In this document: one piece after another, positions 6,962 to 14,683 of the stretch | Numbering within the stretch: position 1 is the first letter of the stretch | How the letters are laid out: every line of letters begins with the position of its first letter | Assembly: GCA_020633775.1 (NCBI GenBank) | Contig: JACKDA010000022.1 | Location: 1-25,532 of the forward strand | DNA length: 25,532 nucleotides | DNA from: Gemmatimonadales bacterium | GTDB taxonomy: Bacteria > Gemmatimonadota > Gemmatimonadetes > Gemmatimonadales > GWC2-71-9 | Reading direction: 5' to 3' | Notes under the pieces: model-generated | What the model was told of the DNA's origin: nothing | Seen by the model: only the letters and a program-made list of their open reading frames with translations | Databases searched by the model: none | Program-made: the position numbers and the translations under genes

Positions 6962-9900
6962 CCTGATTGAATGGTCCACCCGCAACAGGGTCCTGGTGCT
7001 CCTCGGCACCGCCGGCCTCGTGGCGGCCGGCCTCTGGGCCGTGCGCACGACGCCCCTCGACGCGATCCCCGACCTCTCGGACGTACAGGTCATCGTCCAG
7101 ACCGACTTCGCGGAGCAGGCGCCGCAGATCATCGAGGACCAGGTCACCTATCCGATCACCTCGGAGATGCTCAAGGTGCCCGGCGCACGGGTCGTCCGGG
7201 GCTACTCGTTCTTCGGCCTCTCGCTGGTGTACGTGATCTTCGAGGACGGCACCGACATCTACTGGGCACGGTCCCGGGTGCTGGAGTACCTCAATGGCAT
7301 CCGGCGCCAGTTGCCCGCGGGCGTGGAGCCGGCGCTCGGCCCGGACGCCACCGGCGTCGGCTGGGTGTTCGAGTACACCCTCGAGTCCGATTCCCTCGAC
7401 CTCGCCGCGCTGCGCTCGCTGCAGGACTGGAACATCCGCTACCAGCTCACGGCGGTGCCCGGGGTGTCCGAGGTCGCGTCGCTGGGCGGGTTCGTGCGCC
7501 AGTACCAGGTCGAGGTCGATCCGGAGCGCCTCCGCGCGTTCGGCATCCCGGTCACCCGGGTGGCCGCGGCGATCGGCGACCACAATATGGACATTGGGGC
7601 GCGGGTGCTCGAGATGGGCGGCCGCGAGTACATGATCCGCGGCCTCGGCTACCTCGAGGACCTCGCCGACATCGAGAACGTGTCGCTCGGCGTGGCGGCC
7701 AACGGCACGCCGATCCGGGTGGCCGACGTCGCGACGGTGCAGGTCGGCCCGGCACCGCGCCGCGGCGCCGCCGACCTCAACGGCCAGGGCGAGGTGGTGG
7801 CCGGGATCGTGGTGATGCGCTACGGCTCCGACGCGCTGGCGACCATCGACGCGATCAAGGAGCGCCTCGCCGAGATCGAGGCCGGACTGCCGGCCGGGGT
7901 GCGGCTCCGGGTGGCGTACGACCGGAGCGACCTGATCCACCGGGCGATCGAGACCCTCCGCGACAAGCTGCTCGAGGAGTCGCTGATCGTGGCCCTCGTC
8001 ACCGTGCTCTTCCTCCTCCACGTCCGGTCCGCCCTGGTGGCCATCATCGTGCTCCCGGTCGGGATCCTGATGTCGTTCATCGTGATGCGCGCCATCGGCG
8101 TCAACGCCAACATCATGAGCCTCGGCGGGATCGCGATCGCAATCGGCGCGATGGTGGACGGCGCGATCGTGATGGTCGAGAACATGCACAAGCATCTCGA
8201 GCGGGACGGTGACCGCCTGCCGCACTGGGACGTGGTGCGCGAGAGTGCCCGGCAGGTGGGGCCGCCGCTCTTCTACTCGTTGCTCATCATCACCTGCTCG
8301 TTTCTCCCCGTCTTCGCCCTGGAGGCACAGGAGGGTCGGCTCTTCAAGCCGCTCGCCTTCACCAAGACGTTCGCGATGGCGGCCTCGGCACTGCTCTCGA
8401 TCACCCTGGTCCCGGTGCTGATGGGATACCTGATCCGCGGGCGGATCCGGTCCGAGTCGGCGAACCCCGTCAGCCGGGCCCTGCAGTGGGCCTACCGGCC
8501 GGTCATCGACTTCACCCTGCGGCGGCCGTGGCTCATCATCGCGGCGAGCGTGCTGGTCCTGGCGGCGACGGTCCTGCCCTGGAGGCGGCTCGGCAGCGAG
8601 TTCATGCCCCAGCTCCACGAGGGCGCGGTGCTGTTCATGCCGACCACCGTGCCCGGCGTGTCCATCGCCCAGGCGAACGAGATCATGCGCTACCAGGACA
8701 GCGTGCTCGCCGCGTTCCCCGAGGTCGAGACGGTGCTCGGCAAGGCGGGGCGCGCCGAGACCGCGACCGACCCGGCGCCACTCGACATGTACGAGACGAC
8801 CATCACGCTGCGTCCCGAGTCGGCGTGGCGCCCGGGGATGACATACGACCGCCTGCTGGCAGAGATGGACTCGGCTGTCCGGCTCGCCGGAGTGACCAAC
8901 GCCTGGACGATGCCGATCAAGGGCCGGATCGACATGCTGGCGACCGGGATCCGGACTGCCGTGGGGGTCAAGATCTTCGGTCCCGACCTCGACACCCTCC
9001 AGGTGCTCGGGGAGCGGGTGGAGCGGATCCTCCAGACCGTCCCCGGGACGCGCAGCGCCTTCGCCGAGCGGGGCGTCTCCGGGTACTACGTCGACATCGA
9101 CATCCGGCGGGCCGAGGCGGCCCGCTACGGACTCAACGTCGGGGAGATCCATGCGGCCATTATGGCCACCGTGGGCGGCATGAACGCCGCGATGACCGTT
9201 GAGGGGCGCGAGCGGTACAGCGTCAACGTCCGCTATCCCCGCGAGCTCCGGGATGACGTCCAGAAGCTCCGCGAGGTGATCGTGCCGACGATGTCGGGCG
9301 CCCAGATCCCCCTGGGGCAGGTGGCCACGATCGCGGTACGCCAGGGGCCGATGGCCGTGAAGACCGAGAACGCCTTTCCCGTGACCACCGTGTTCGTCGA
9401 CATCAGCGCGTCCGACGTTGGCGGATATGTCGAGACGGCGCGACAGGCAGTGTCCTCGCAGTTGAGGCTCCCCGCCGGCTACACCATGCGGTGGAGCGGG
9501 CAGTACGAGTTCATGCAGCGAGTCGGCGAGCGGCTGCGGACCGTCGTCCCAGTCACTCTCGGGATCATCTTCCTGCTGCTCTTCCTCAACTTCCGCGGCG
9601 TGACGGAGTCGCTGATCGTCATGCTCTCGGTACCGTTCGCGCTGGTCGGCGGGGTGTGGTATCTCTGGCTGGCCGGCTACAACACCAGCGTCGCGGTCTG
9701 GGTCGGGTTCATCGCGCTGGCCGGCGTCGCCGCGGAGACCGGGGTGGTGATGCTCATCTACCTCGACGAGGCGTTCCACCGCCGCCGTGTGGCGGGAACG
9801 ATGTCGGCCGCCGACGTGGCCGCCGCGGTACGCGAGGGGGCCGTCGACCGCCTGCGCCCCAAGGTAATGACCGTGCTGACCATCATGCTGGGGCTGGCCC

Positions 9901-10082
9901 CGATCCTCTGGAGCCACGGCACCGGTACCGACGTGATGAAGCGGATCGCGGCCCCGATGGTGGGCGGCATGCTCACCTCCACGATCCTGACGCTCGTGGT
10001 GATCCCCGCGATCTACCTGATCTGGCGGCGGCGGCAGGTGGCGCAGCGCACCGACATGATCCTGGAGGAGCCCCATGGATGA
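6951..10082 (+). CDS. cusA: CusA-like heavy-metal RND efflux transporter, Cu(I)/Ag(I) type
   Basis: A 1043-residue HME-RND pump of full family length. The N-terminus RNRVLVLLGTAGLVAAGLWAVRTTPLDAIPDLSDVQVIV is canonical CusA/CzcA. The transmembrane proton-relay acids are present: Asp403 in AIGAMVDGAIVMVEN and Glu929 in GVAAETGVVMLIYLDEA. The methionine triad that binds Cu(I)/Ag(I) in E. coli CusA (573, 623, 672) is matched by Met563 (LFMPTTVPG), Met613 (PLDMYETT) and Met662 (IDMLATGI) with nearly identical spacing, so the substrate is likely monovalent copper or silver and not Zn/Co. It uses proton influx to move ions from periplasm and membrane into the CusBC duct. GTG at 6948 is an alternative start three bases earlier; the last 8 bases overlap copB. 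Confidence 0.96.
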   Translation: MITSLIEWSTRNRVLVLLGTAGLVAAGLWAVRTTPLDAIPDLSDVQVIVQTDFAEQAPQIIEDQVTYPITSEMLKVPGARVVRGYSFFGLSLVYVIFEDGTDIYWARSRVLEYLNGIRRQLPAGVEPALGPDATGVGWVFEYTLESDSLDLAALRSLQDWNIRYQLTAVPGVSEVASLGGFVRQYQVEVDPERLRAFGIPVTRVAAAIGDHNMDIGARVLEMGGREYMIRGLGYLEDLADIENVSLGVAANGTPIRVADVATVQVGPAPRRGAADLNGQGEVVAGIVVMRYGSDALATIDAIKERLAEIEAGLPAGVRLRVAYDRSDLIHRAIETLRDKLLEESLIVALVTVLFLLHVRSALVAIIVLPVGILMSFIVMRAIGVNANIMSLGGIAIAIGAMVDGAIVMVENMHKHLERDGDRLPHWDVVRESARQVGPPLFYSLLIITCSFLPVFALEAQEGRLFKPLAFTKTFAMAASALLSITLVPVLMGYLIRGRIRSESANPVSRALQWAYRPVIDFTLRRPWLIIAASVLVLAATVLPWRRLGSEFMPQLHEGAVLFMPTTVPGVSIAQANEIMRYQDSVLAAFPEVETVLGKAGRAETATDPAPLDMYETTITLRPESAWRPGMTYDRLLAEMDSAVRLAGVTNAWTMPIKGRIDMLATGIRTAVGVKIFGPDLDTLQVLGERVERILQTVPGTRSAFAERGVSGYYVDIDIRRAEAARYGLNVGEIHAAIMATVGGMNAAMTVEGRERYSVNVRYPRELRDDVQKLREVIVPTMSGAQIPLGQVATIAVRQGPMAVKTENAFPVTTVFVDISASDVGGYVETARQAVSSQLRLPAGYTMRWSGQYEFMQRVGERLRTVVPVTLGIIFLLLFLNFRGVTESLIVMLSVPFALVGGVWYLWLAGYNTSVAVWVGFIALAGVAAETGVVMLIYLDEAFHRRRVAGTMSAADVAAAVREGAVDRLRPKVMTVLTIMLGLAPILWSHGTGTDVMKRIAAPMVGGMLTSTILTLVVIPAIYLIWRRRQVAQRTDMILEEPHG

Positions 10083-12159
10083 GCACGGCGCACACCAGGC
10101 TGGACGCCAGCACCACGAGCACCACCACCTCGAACACCGGCACGATCAGCGCGGTGCCGCCAGCCACGACGAGCACACCGACCACGACAAGCACGCCGGT
10201 CACTCACCGGCGATGTTCCGCGACCGGTTCTGGCTGTCGCTGGCGATGACCATCCCCGTGGTCTACTGGGCCGATCACGTCCAGCACCTCCTCGGCTACC
10301 GCGCGGTCGGCGTCCCGCTTGCGGACTGGATCGGCCCGGTGCTCGGCACCGCCGTCTTCGGGTATGGCGGCCTGGTCTTCCTGCGGAGCGCCGCCAGCGA
10401 ACTCCGCGACCGGCTGCCCGGGATGATGACCCTGATCTCCCTGGCGATCACCGTCGCGTTCGTGTTCAGCTGGGTCGTGCAGCTCGGCCTGATCGACGCC
10501 GGGGCCCTGTGGTGGGAACTCGCCACCCTGGTCACGATCATGCTGCTGGGCCACTGGATCGAGATGCGATCGATCAACCAGGCCCAGGGGGCCCTGAAGG
10601 AACTCGCTAAGCTCCTGCCGGACATCGCCACCCGCCTGCAAGGCGAGGGCGAGGAGCAGGTTCAGGTGTCGGTGTCCGACCTCCGTTCCGGTGACGTGGT
10701 GCTCGTCCGGCCCGGGGAGGCCGTGCCGGCCGACGGCGTCGTGCGCCGGGGCTCCAGCCGGGTGAACGAGGCGATGATCACCGGTGAGTCGCGGCCGGTG
10801 ACCAAGGACGAAGGGGCGGAGGTGATCGCCGGCACGGTCAACGGCGAGGGCTCGCTCCGCATCGAGGTCACCGGCACGGGTGACCAGACCCGCCTGTCGG
10901 GCATCATGCGGCTGGTCGCCGAGGCGCAGCAGTCCAAGTCACGGGCCCAGGCGCTGGCCGATCGCGCGGCGCGATGGCTGACGGTGGTCGCCATCGTGGG
11001 CGCCGTCGTGACGATCGCGATCTGGAAGCTCCTCGGCGCTCCGATCGAGTTCGCGGTGGTCAGAATGGTGACGGTTCTCGTCATCGCCTGTCCGCACGCA
11101 CTCGGCCTCGCCGTGCCGCTCGTCGTGGCGATCTCCACGACCCTCGGTGCCCGCAACGGCCTGCTGGTCCGTGACCGGCGCGGCCTCGAGGAGGCGCGGC
11201 TGCTCGACGCAGTGATCTTCGACAAGACCGGCACCCTCACGCTGGGTGAATTCCGGGTCGTCGACCTCGCCGTCGGCGAGGGGCTGTCCTCCGAGGAGGC
11301 GCTGGGCATCGCCGCGGCGATCGAGGGTGAATCGGAGCACCCGATCGCCCGGGGGATCGTCAAGACCGCCGAGGAGCGGGGCATCGCCCGGGGAGAGGCG
11401 ACCGGGTTCCGCAATCTCACCGGACGCGGTGTCGTCGCATCGGTGGCTGGCGTGGAATACCACCTCGGCGGTCCGTCGCTGCTGCGCGCGGACGCCGTCC
11501 GGGTGCCAGAGGCGCTGGCACGGGTGGGCCAGGCGGCTGGCGAGCGCGGGCAGGCCGCCATTCACCTGGTGCGCGGCGGGGAGTCGATCGCCGTCTTTGC
11601 CGTGGCCGACGCCCTCCGGGAGGAGAGCCGCGCTGCGGTGGACGCGCTGCACGAGCGGGGCATCGAAGTCGCGATGCTCACGGGTGACGCCCAGGCCGTG
11701 GCCGACGCCGTCGCGGCGGACCTTGGGATCGACACAGTCTTCGCGGAGGTGCTGCCCGAGGAGAAGGCCTCCAAGGTCCGCGAGCTTCAGGCCGCCGGAA
11801 AGCGGGTGGCGATGGTCGGTGACGGGGTCAACGACGCCCCCGCCCTCGCTACCGCCGACCTCGGGATCGCCATCGGAGCCGGCGCCGACGTGGCGGTCGA
11901 GGCGGGCCACATCGTGCTGGTCCGGTCCGATCCCCGCGACATCCCCCGAATCGTGTCGCTGTCCCGGGCAACCTACCGCAAGATGGTCCAGAACCTGTGG
12001 TGGGCGGCTGGCTACAACATCGTGGCCATCCCGCTGGCTGCCGGGGTGCTGGCGAACGTGGGAGTCCTCCTCACACCCGCGCTCGGTGCGGTCTTCATGT
12101 CGCTGAGCACCGTGATCGTGGCGATCAACGCCCAGCTGCTCCGGCGGGTGGCGCTCTAG
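10075..12159 (+). CDS. copB: CopB-like copper-exporting P-type ATPase (P1B-3, CPH motif)
   Basis: A 694-residue P1B ATPase. It lacks a CxxC metal domain and instead has a very His-rich N-terminus (first about 45 residues, with HHEHHHLEHRHD and HDEHTDHDKHAGH). Key motifs are TGES at 236-239, the membrane metal site CPH at 339-341 (IACPHALGLAVP), the phosphorylated Asp383 in DKTGTLTLGE, the nucleotide-binding HP pair near 422 (SEHPIA) and GDGVND at 582-587. The last membrane helix has FMSLSTVIVAINAQ. CPH plus this MSxST element defines the P1B-3 subgroup, whose studied member is archaeal CopB, exporting Cu(II), Cu(I) and Ag(I). It would pump cytoplasmic copper into the periplasm for CusCBA. GGAGGAG precedes the start, which lies inside the end of cusA. 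Confidence 0.95.
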   Translation: MDEHGAHQAGRQHHEHHHLEHRHDQRGAASHDEHTDHDKHAGHSPAMFRDRFWLSLAMTIPVVYWADHVQHLLGYRAVGVPLADWIGPVLGTAVFGYGGLVFLRSAASELRDRLPGMMTLISLAITVAFVFSWVVQLGLIDAGALWWELATLVTIMLLGHWIEMRSINQAQGALKELAKLLPDIATRLQGEGEEQVQVSVSDLRSGDVVLVRPGEAVPADGVVRRGSSRVNEAMITGESRPVTKDEGAEVIAGTVNGEGSLRIEVTGTGDQTRLSGIMRLVAEAQQSKSRAQALADRAARWLTVVAIVGAVVTIAIWKLLGAPIEFAVVRMVTVLVIACPHALGLAVPLVVAISTTLGARNGLLVRDRRGLEEARLLDAVIFDKTGTLTLGEFRVVDLAVGEGLSSEEALGIAAAIEGESEHPIARGIVKTAEERGIARGEATGFRNLTGRGVVASVAGVEYHLGGPSLLRADAVRVPEALARVGQAAGERGQAAIHLVRGGESIAVFAVADALREESRAAVDALHERGIEVAMLTGDAQAVADAVAADLGIDTVFAEVLPEEKASKVRELQAAGKRVAMVGDGVNDAPALATADLGIAIGAGADVAVEAGHIVLVRSDPRDIPRIVSLSRATYRKMVQNLWWAAGYNIVAIPLAAGVLANVGVLLTPALGAVFMSLSTVIVAINAQLLRRVAL

Positions 12160-12302
12160 CCGGCCGCGCCCGGGGAGCCGTCATCCCTGGAGAGGGACGT
12201 GCGGTGATGCGCCTGGGTGGTTGGCTGCCCCCCAGGACAATGCTCGCCCGACGTTGTGCGTTCACCTGAGAAGAGTCCCGGCCGGATCGAGCCGACATGA
12301 CA

Positions 12303-12340
12303 CGAGCGCCCGGCCTCCAAGCCGGGCGCTCGGCTTCTTT
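12303..12340 (+). terminator. Rho-independent terminator of the copper operon
   Basis: A 12-bp perfect stem (12303-12314 with 12321-12332) with a 6-base loop CTCCAA is followed by CTTCTTT. It lies 143 bp after the copB stop and inside the right end of the element. Confidence 0.85.
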
Positions 12341-12383
12341 GTCGCCGGAGAGCTTGGTTGAGGGGCGACCGAACAGCGCGGCC

Positions 12384-12452
12384 GTCTACGGTACGGATGT
12401 GGAATTCGTCCACGATACGATTGCGGGGCGTCTACGATGCCGCTGCGTCCGA
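12384..12452 (-). repeat. Right end: three inward 17-bp repeats (R1-R3) and terminus
   Basis: On the minus strand, units begin at 12446, 12424 and 12400 (periods 22 and 24 bp) and read GCAG...CGTAGAC, GCAA...CGTGGAC and ACAT...CGTAGAC. The outermost is joined to terminal TCGGAC at 12452-12447. Arrangement, spacing and inward orientation match the left end. Confidence 0.8.
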
Positions 12453-12462
12453 GGGTCCTCCC
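12453..12462. repeat. Right copy of putative target-site duplication
   Basis: GGGTCCTCCC, identical and in the same orientation as 2664-2673. It is followed by GGACACC and the terminator hairpin of the convergent gene. Confidence 0.8.
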
Positions 12463-12468
12463 GGACAC

Positions 12469-12506
12469 CACGCGGGGCCGTCACCTTCCGGTGGCGGCCC
12501 CGCGTG
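12469..12506. terminator. 17-bp hairpin, probable ancestral pilC / Spy-like terminator
   Basis: Arms 12469-12485 and 12490-12506 pair fully apart from one T-G wobble, around loop TTCC. It lies 24 bp beyond the stop of the leftward Spy-like gene. If the island and one direct repeat are removed it falls about 25 bp after pilC, where it could serve both converging transcripts. GTGCGTT follows on the plus strand, only weakly T-rich. Confidence 0.65.
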
Positions 12507-12529
12507 CGTTCAGGGTCGAGGGCGGCGGC

Positions 12530-12958
12530 CTAGGACTCGGGTGGCGCCGCGGGCCGCTGTCGGCGCTCCCCCGCGCCGGGCGGGGAGGCGATCCGTCCAC
12601 CGGGTCGGCGCTCGCGGATCGCCCCGCCGTCGGGACGGCGTCCACCACGCTCGGCCCGGGCGCCGGCCACCCGACCCCGCATGGCGCGGTACTGCTCCGG
12701 CGTGAGTGCCGCCCGGAGCGCATCGTCGCGCTCGCGGGCCGCCGCCAGGCGCCGATCCTCCAGTTGCCGCATCGCGGCACGGTGACGGTCCTCGATCTGA
12801 CGCAGGGTGGTGCGCTGGGCCTCGGTCAGTTCCGGGATCGCCTGCCGGCCGGCGCGTGCCTCGGCGCGAGGCCGGGCCGGCGCCTCGGCGGGCTCCTGCG
12901 CGGTGAGCGGGGCCGCCGACAGGGCGGCCAGCAGGGCGAAGGGGGCATATCGCGTCAT
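12530..12958 (-). CDS. Exported Spy/CpxP-like (LTXXQ) protein
   Basis: A 142-residue protein with a signal peptide (MTRYAPFALLAALSAAPLTAQ). A helical, highly charged segment follows, holding two LTxxQ-type motifs: ELTEAQRTTLRQIEDRHRAAMRQLEDRR near 43-70 and LTPEQYRAM near 87-95. Spacing and composition match periplasmic Spy/CpxP proteins, which act as ATP-independent chaperones or metal/stress-response factors. The tail (about 95-142) is Arg/Gly/Pro rich and probably disordered. GGAGGACAGGACC precedes the ATG. Family assignment is by motif; the specific role is unknown. Confidence 0.75.
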   Translation of the reverse strand: MTRYAPFALLAALSAAPLTAQEPAEAPARPRAEARAGRQAIPELTEAQRTTLRQIEDRHRAAMRQLEDRRLAAARERDDALRAALTPEQYRAMRGRVAGARAERGGRRPDGGAIRERRPGGRIASPPGAGERRQRPAAPPES

Positions 12959-13065
12959 GGTCCTGTCCTCCAGGATGATCGTTGGTCAGGGACTGCACCC
13001 GGAAGGACGCGAGAGTCGGTCGGGCGTTAACTCCCCGCAGATCCGACCACCTCGGCCCGGCGTAG

Positions 13066-13085
13066 CTCAGGGACCCCACCCTGAG
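13066..13085. promoter_or_regulatory. Short inverted repeat between divergent genes
   Basis: CTCAGGG (13066-13072) and CCCTGAG (13079-13085) flank ACCCCA, 28 bp before the rightward small gene. It could be an operator or a 5' hairpin; no promoter boxes are convincing nearby. Confidence 0.3.
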
Positions 13086-13112
13086 ACTCACGCTGCACGC
13101 CCGAGGTGCGTC

Positions 13113-13433
13113 ATGCTCGACTCCCTGCTCGCCTTCGGTGGCATCGGCGGCCACCCCACCCTCCCGAGCGAACTCGCGGCACGGCGACCGGTCCTCGAGC
13201 GGCGCGTCGCCCTCCTCCGCGCCCACCTCGCCCATGTCGAGGCCACCTCCCCGGCCGATGCCGCACCACATCGCCACGCCCTCGCCCGGGCGGAGGACGA
13301 ACTGCGCTGGCTCTCCGTGCGGGAGGCCGAGGAGGAGCGCCTGGCTGCCTCCCGGCGGAGCGATCCACCGGGACTTGGGCGCGACCTGCGCGAGACCGTC
13401 GCGCTGCTCACCGGGCGGCCGCTTGGCTACTGA
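13113..13433 (+). CDS. Small hypothetical protein, charged helical
   Basis: A 106-residue frame not matching any family I recognise. It has a hydrophobic, Gly-rich start (MLDSLLAFGGIGG), then a long Arg/Glu/Ala-rich stretch likely to be helical or coiled coil (ELAARRPVLERRVALLRAHL). Third codon positions are strongly G/C, as in the neighbouring genes. GAGGTG lies just before the ATG. It ends 7 bp inside the 3' end of the convergent S41 peptidase gene. Supported by coding character only. Confidence 0.5.
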   Translation: MLDSLLAFGGIGGHPTLPSELAARRPVLERRVALLRAHLAHVEATSPADAAPHRHALARAEDELRWLSVREAEEERLAASRRSDPPGLGRDLRETVALLTGRPLGY

Positions 13434-14497
13434 GTCACGGCGGGGATCCCGTCGGTTCGGGCCCGGGTGGCGAGTGCGCGCAGCGCCCGCTGCCGGGACG
13501 CGTCGGTCGCGACGGCGGCGAGCCGCTCCAGCGACTCGACGTAGGCCCGGTCCAGCGCCGCGCTCGCCGGCACGGCGATCTCCGGGACGTTGCCGACACC
13601 TTCCCAGTTCCCGCCGGTCACCGGGTTGATGGCCCGACCCGAGGGCATGAACGCCTGGAAGTGGTCGCTCAGGCGCACGGCGCCCCCGGGGTGGGCCCCC
13701 CCGCCAGTCGTCTCGCCGACCTGAATCGCCCGTCCGAGGTGCTTGAGGTTGCTGGTGTACTCCTCGGCCGCCGAGAAGGTCTGGCCTGAGGTGACGGTGA
13801 ACACCGGTCCGGTGATTCGCGGCACGTCGAGTCGCGGGTCCGTCCACGATTCGATCCGCTGGTCTGACGGGCGGTAGTACAAGTCGTTCAGGTGGACCGG
13901 TCGGTCGCCGGTGAACAATTGGGAACTGAGCAGTGCCACCATGCCGGGATCCCCGCCGGTGTTCGCCCGCAGGTCCACCAGCAGGGCATCCACCCCGGCC
14001 AGCGCGCGCATGGCCGCGAGCGCGGTGTCCCGGACCTCGGGGGTGACCCGCGCGAAGTAGCGCAGCTCAAGCAGCCCGACGCCGCCGGGCAGTACGCGCG
14101 CGGCTGCAAACCCGAAGTGGTCGCCCCGGGCGCGTGCCAGCCATTCCGCCTCGACCGCAGGATCCCTCGGGCCGGCGTGGCCAAGCACCTCGGCCGAGTG
14201 GGTCACGCCGAGGTGGAGGTCATGGGTGATAGCACGGAGGTCTGCCGTCAGTCGGTCGGCGAACGCCGCGCCGTCCTGCAGCCCATCATAGGCCCCTGCA
14301 CGGAATCGCGCCTCGATCGTGTCGGCGGTCTCGGCCCCGCGCTCCGGGAAGACGTACTCGGCGCGGAGCGAGGTGGCGAGGGTGGTGATCGCCTCCGCGC
14401 GCTCCGCCGCCGCGACCACCTGGGCGCCCACGGGCCGGACGCTGTTGCCCGCCATCGCTGCCACCGCCACCACCCACGCCGCATGCCAGCCCCGCAT
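13427..14497 (-). CDS. Exported S41-family serine peptidase (IRBP-like)
   Basis: A 356-residue protein with a signal peptide (MRGWHAAWVVAVAAMAGNSVRPVGAQ) followed by an N-terminal helical domain and the S41 catalytic domain. Signatures are LRANTGGDPGMVALLSSQL (the DLRxNxGG-type element), TSGQTFSAAEEYTSNLKHLGRA with the likely nucleophile Ser242, and VGETTGGGAHPGG. There is no PDZ domain between, as in interphotoreceptor retinoid-binding-protein-like S41 members rather than CtpA processing peptidases. It probably acts in the periplasm on unknown peptides. GGGGGAG lies before the chosen ATG. The frame stays open far upstream, but only this start gives a signal peptide and ribosome-binding site. 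Confidence 0.9.
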   Translation of the reverse strand: MRGWHAAWVVAVAAMAGNSVRPVGAQVVAAAERAEAITTLATSLRAEYVFPERGAETADTIEARFRAGAYDGLQDGAAFADRLTADLRAITHDLHLGVTHSAEVLGHAGPRDPAVEAEWLARARGDHFGFAAARVLPGGVGLLELRYFARVTPEVRDTALAAMRALAGVDALLVDLRANTGGDPGMVALLSSQLFTGDRPVHLNDLYYRPSDQRIESWTDPRLDVPRITGPVFTVTSGQTFSAAEEYTSNLKHLGRAIQVGETTGGGAHPGGAVRLSDHFQAFMPSGRAINPVTGGNWEGVGNVPEIAVPASAALDRAYVESLERLAAVATDASRQRALRALATRARTDGIPAVTQ

Positions 14498-14683
14498 CGC
14501 TCCCCCCGGTTTGGAATCGTGACCTGTCCGAACTCCACCGTAGGACGCCTGAGCCGCCTGTCCCGTTGCAACCCGGAACACGGGGCCGGCAGGCCACGGT
14601 CGCCACCCAGATGTCGGGTTCTGCCCGCGACGCGCGCATCCCCTCCCGTCGGACCAACCATCACCGAATCCAGGGAGGATCAG

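Larger units (their letters stand above)
2674..12452. mobile_element. Putative transposed copper-resistance island, no transposase visible
   Basis: About 9.8 kb bounded by inverted termini TCGGACGCAG, extendable to CCCTCGGACGCAG if the direct repeat is only 4 bp. The flanks carry a direct repeat of up to 10 bp. Each end holds three inward-facing 17-bp repeats at 22-24-bp spacing, resembling the multi-site ends bound by transposases such as TnsB of Tn7 or MuA of Mu. The cargo is a coherent copper unit: antitoxin-like gene, broken DUF305 gene, small exported protein, cusCBA and copB. No transposase or recombinase gene is visible inside, so it would be a non-autonomous or decayed element mobilised in trans. 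The ends do not begin with the TGT of Tn7-type elements, so the family is unassigned. The termini and repeats are seen directly; the transposition history is inferred. Confidence 0.8.
12160..12529. other. 370-bp gene-free stretch at the right edge of the island
   Basis: No convincing gene is seen. It holds the copB terminator (12303-12340), the three right-end repeats (12384-12446), the island boundary and flanking direct repeat (12443-12462), then the ancestral hairpin (12469-12506). In 12160-12302 I see only a weak 6-bp stem near 12213-12237 (CCTGGG with CCCAGG). Confidence 0.7.

Noticed and set aside
6663..10076. Long leftward open frame (over 1100 codons) opposite cusA
   Set aside because: It is a shadow frame produced by high GC with G/C-rich third positions on the real strand; its composition is Asp/His/Arg/Gly-rich without any recognisable domain, and cusA is unmistakable.
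2674..12452. Assignment of the island to Tn7, Tn5053 or Mu
   Set aside because: Repeat spacing is similar, but the ends lack terminal TGT/TG, the direct repeat is not clearly 5 bp and no tns/tni/mu gene is present.
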